A DNA stretch of 6,557 bases from Chloroflexota bacterium (lineage in GTDB: Bacteria > Chloroflexota > Anaerolineae > VGOG01), in contig JAUWYT010000092.1 in assembly GCA_030615705.1 (NCBI GenBank), forward strand, positions 1 through 6,557. Direction: 5' to 3'. The notes beneath the pieces are model-generated. The model searched no databases. It was given only the letters and a program-made list of their open reading frames with translations, and was not told where the DNA came from. The position numbers were made by a program, and so were the translations under genes. This document shows positions 5,877 to 6,557 of this stretch, one piece after another (the stretch's first letter is position 1; the number at the start of each line of letters is the position of its first letter).

Positions 5877-6014
5877 CCTACTGACGTGGGCTAGCGTCCG
5901 CTTGGAGCACTTACCAGAGAACTCTTATCGTTCGATAGGACAGGGCAACGACGGCAGTGACGCGCTGTCCTGAACCAAGAGACCGCGCAACCGGAATCGA
6001 GTTTGGCGACGCTG

Positions 6015-6043
6015 AGTATAACACGATAATATCCAAATGTCAA
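6015..6043 (-). promoter_or_regulatory. Sigma-70-type promoter for the dehydrogenase-fixCX-etfBA operon
   Basis: On the minus strand TTGACA (6043-6038, 6/6 to consensus) and TATACT (6020-6015, 5/6) are separated by exactly 17 nt. Transcription would start near 6008, giving a leader of about 290 nt before the ATG at 5718. The leader holds a 7-bp hairpin (5937-5943 with 5965-5971), the palindromic repeat at 5787-5876 and a strong ribosome-binding site. I see no conserved riboswitch or T-box signature in it. Confidence 0.7.
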
Positions 6044-6063
6044 ATAAAATGCCCCTTCCAGGC

Positions 6064-6091
6064 TTGCCAGTTTTTTGAAAGTGGGTATAAT
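6064..6091 (+). promoter_or_regulatory. Upstream promoter (P1) of the hdrA-like gene
   Basis: TTGCCA (6064-6069, 5/6) and TATAAT (6086-6091, 6/6) are 16 nt apart. The -35 box lies 20 bp from the -35 box of the divergent minus-strand promoter, so the two are back to back. The predicted start near 6098 falls within the CRP/FNR-like dyad. Confidence 0.6.
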
Positions 6092-6107
6092 TGTGAAGCT
6101 TGGCACA
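6092..6107. promoter_or_regulatory. CRP/FNR-like operator candidate
   Basis: TGTGA (6092-6096), six bases, then GCACA (6103-6107): nine of ten positions agree with the TGTGA-N6-TCACA pattern bound by CRP-family regulators. The symmetric core extends as ATTGTG (6090-6095) / CACAAT (6104-6109). It directly follows the P1 -10 box, a repressing position for P1, and its centre lies about 51 bp upstream of the predicted P2 start. No regulator gene is in the window, so binding is inferred. Confidence 0.4.
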
Positions 6108-6115
6108 ATATGCGT

Positions 6116-6144
6116 TTGCCCATCAGGGGATCTGGTAGTATAAT
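6116..6144 (+). promoter_or_regulatory. Downstream promoter (P2) of the hdrA-like gene
   Basis: TTGCCC (6116-6121, 4/6) and TATAAT (6139-6144, 6/6) are 17 nt apart, with a predicted start near 6151 and a leader of about 56 nt. The weaker -35 fits a promoter that needs an activator. Confidence 0.55.
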
Positions 6145-6160
6145 TATCACTCGGCGCTGG

Positions 6161-6186
6161 GGGAGATCGGCCTTGCCGTCTCTCCC
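6161..6186 (+). other. Hairpin in the hdrA 5' leader
   Basis: GGGAGA (6161-6166) pairs with TCTCCC (6181-6186), and CGGC (6168-6171) with GCCG (6175-6178), around a CTT loop. It lies at the predicted 5' end of the P2 transcript and just ahead of the GAGGAG at 6187-6192. It may stabilise the mRNA 5' end or affect access to the ribosome-binding site. Confidence 0.45.
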
Positions 6187-6206
6187 GAGGAGTATTCTCA
6201 ATCGGC

Positions 6207-6557
6207 ATGGCCTTGAAGATGGATGAGATGAGTTTGAAAAACGAGCAGGATGTGGAAATTGCGGCGGAACGGATCAAGGCCCTTCCAGCGGCCTTGGTGA
6301 TAGGGGGCGGGATAGCTGGCATCCAGGCCGCGCTGGACATCGCCGATGCCGGCTTCAAGGTGTATCTGGTGGAAAGGGAGTCCAGCATCGGCGGGCGCAT
6401 GGCCCAACTGGATAAGACTTTCCCCACTCTGGATTGCTCAACGTGCATCCTTAGTCCCAAGATGGTGGACGTTGACCGCCATCCCAACATCGAGCTTCTC
6501 ACCTACAGCGAAGTGGTTGATTTCCAGGGGCAGGCGGGAGACTTCCGGGTCAAGGTC
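6207..6557 (+). CDS. hdrA: HdrA-like heterodisulfide reductase subunit A (5' part)
   Basis: The frame runs off the window; 117 codons are visible. HdrA proteins are FAD and iron-sulfur subunits that handle flavin-based electron bifurcation between ferredoxin, hydrogenase/formate or NADH modules and disulfide-type acceptors in the cytoplasm. The FAD Rossmann motif is [29 protein letters not shown] (29-57), followed by [28 protein letters not shown] (62-89). The [11 protein letters not shown] stretch with Cys77 and Cys80, and [12 protein letters not shown] (92-103), are characteristic of HdrA and differ from the QmoA/QmoB versions. Three in-frame ATGs are possible: 6207, 6219 and 6228. GAGGAG (6187-6192) is 14 nt before 6207, a long spacing, so the true start may differ. 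A non-conserved lead of about 25 residues precedes the fold. It is divergently transcribed from the acyl-CoA dehydrogenase operon. Downstream domains (further clusters, fused MvhD or NAD(P)-binding modules) are outside the window. Confidence 0.9.
   Translation, partial: MALKMDEMSLKNEQDVEIAAERIKALPAALVIGGGIAGIQAALDIADAGFKVYLVERESSIGGRMAQLDKTFPTLDCSTCILSPKMVDVDRHPNIELLTYSEVVDFQGQAGDFRVKV

Noticed and set aside
5719..6008. Riboswitch or T-box in the dehydrogenase leader
   Set aside because: No T-box consensus or known aptamer core was seen; the structure is explained by the palindromic repeat.
5891..6502. 203-codon open frame on the minus strand
   Set aside because: It crosses both promoters and runs antisense to the conserved start of hdrA; no recognisable protein.
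1..6557. CRISPR array
   Set aside because: No regularly spaced direct repeats are present anywhere in the window.

Overview
The window holds a five-gene electron-transfer operon on the minus strand. Reading from 5718 down to 897 it encodes an acyl-CoA dehydrogenase, a FixC/EtfC-type ETF:quinone oxidoreductase, a FixX/EtfX ferredoxin-like protein, EtfB (FixA) and EtfA (FixB). Divergent from it, on the plus strand from 6207 to the window edge, is the first 117 codons of an HdrA-like (heterodisulfide reductase subunit A) flavoprotein. Sequence composition is fairly GC-rich. The combination of fatty-acid-type dehydrogenase, Fix/EtfABCX, soluble HdrA and small palindromic interspersed repeats suggests an anaerobic or microaerophilic bacterium, such as a sediment Chloroflexota (Dehalococcoidia-like) or Desulfobacterota lineage. 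That assignment is inference; no phylogenetic marker is present.

Layout. 1-350: accessory-looking DNA with a short minus-strand remnant that resembles the C-terminus of a tyrosine recombinase, a bulged hairpin (182-212) and a strong intrinsic-terminator-like hairpin (272-306). 351-593: a small helix-turn-helix-like protein on the minus strand. 594-896: no gene; it contains a roughly 156-bp palindromic, MITE-like element with perfect 14-bp terminal inverted repeats (635-790). 897-5718: the acyl-CoA dehydrogenase/fixCX/etfBA operon, with 2-165 nt between genes and two strong hairpins in the largest gap (4321-4485). 5719-6206: a 488-bp divergent control region. It has a near-consensus minus-strand promoter (6015-6043) giving a predicted leader of about 290 nt that carries a second palindromic repeat (5787-5876). 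It also has two plus-strand promoters (6064-6091, 6116-6144) with a CRP/FNR-like dyad between them, and a hairpin ahead of hdrA.

How the genes work together. The dehydrogenase probably exchanges electrons between an acyl-CoA/enoyl-CoA pair and EtfAB, while FixC plus FixX connect EtfAB to the quinone pool. In characterised Fix/EtfABCX complexes this set bifurcates electrons from NADH to quinone and ferredoxin/flavodoxin. HdrA-type proteins are also flavin-based bifurcation subunits, so the divergent pair may link acyl-CoA oxidation with low-potential electron carriers. The core genes are well-known families. I did not find a clearly new system; the items most worth checking are the shared divergent control region, the EtfA Arg-to-Lys change, the atypical dehydrogenase active-site segment and the two palindromic repeats.
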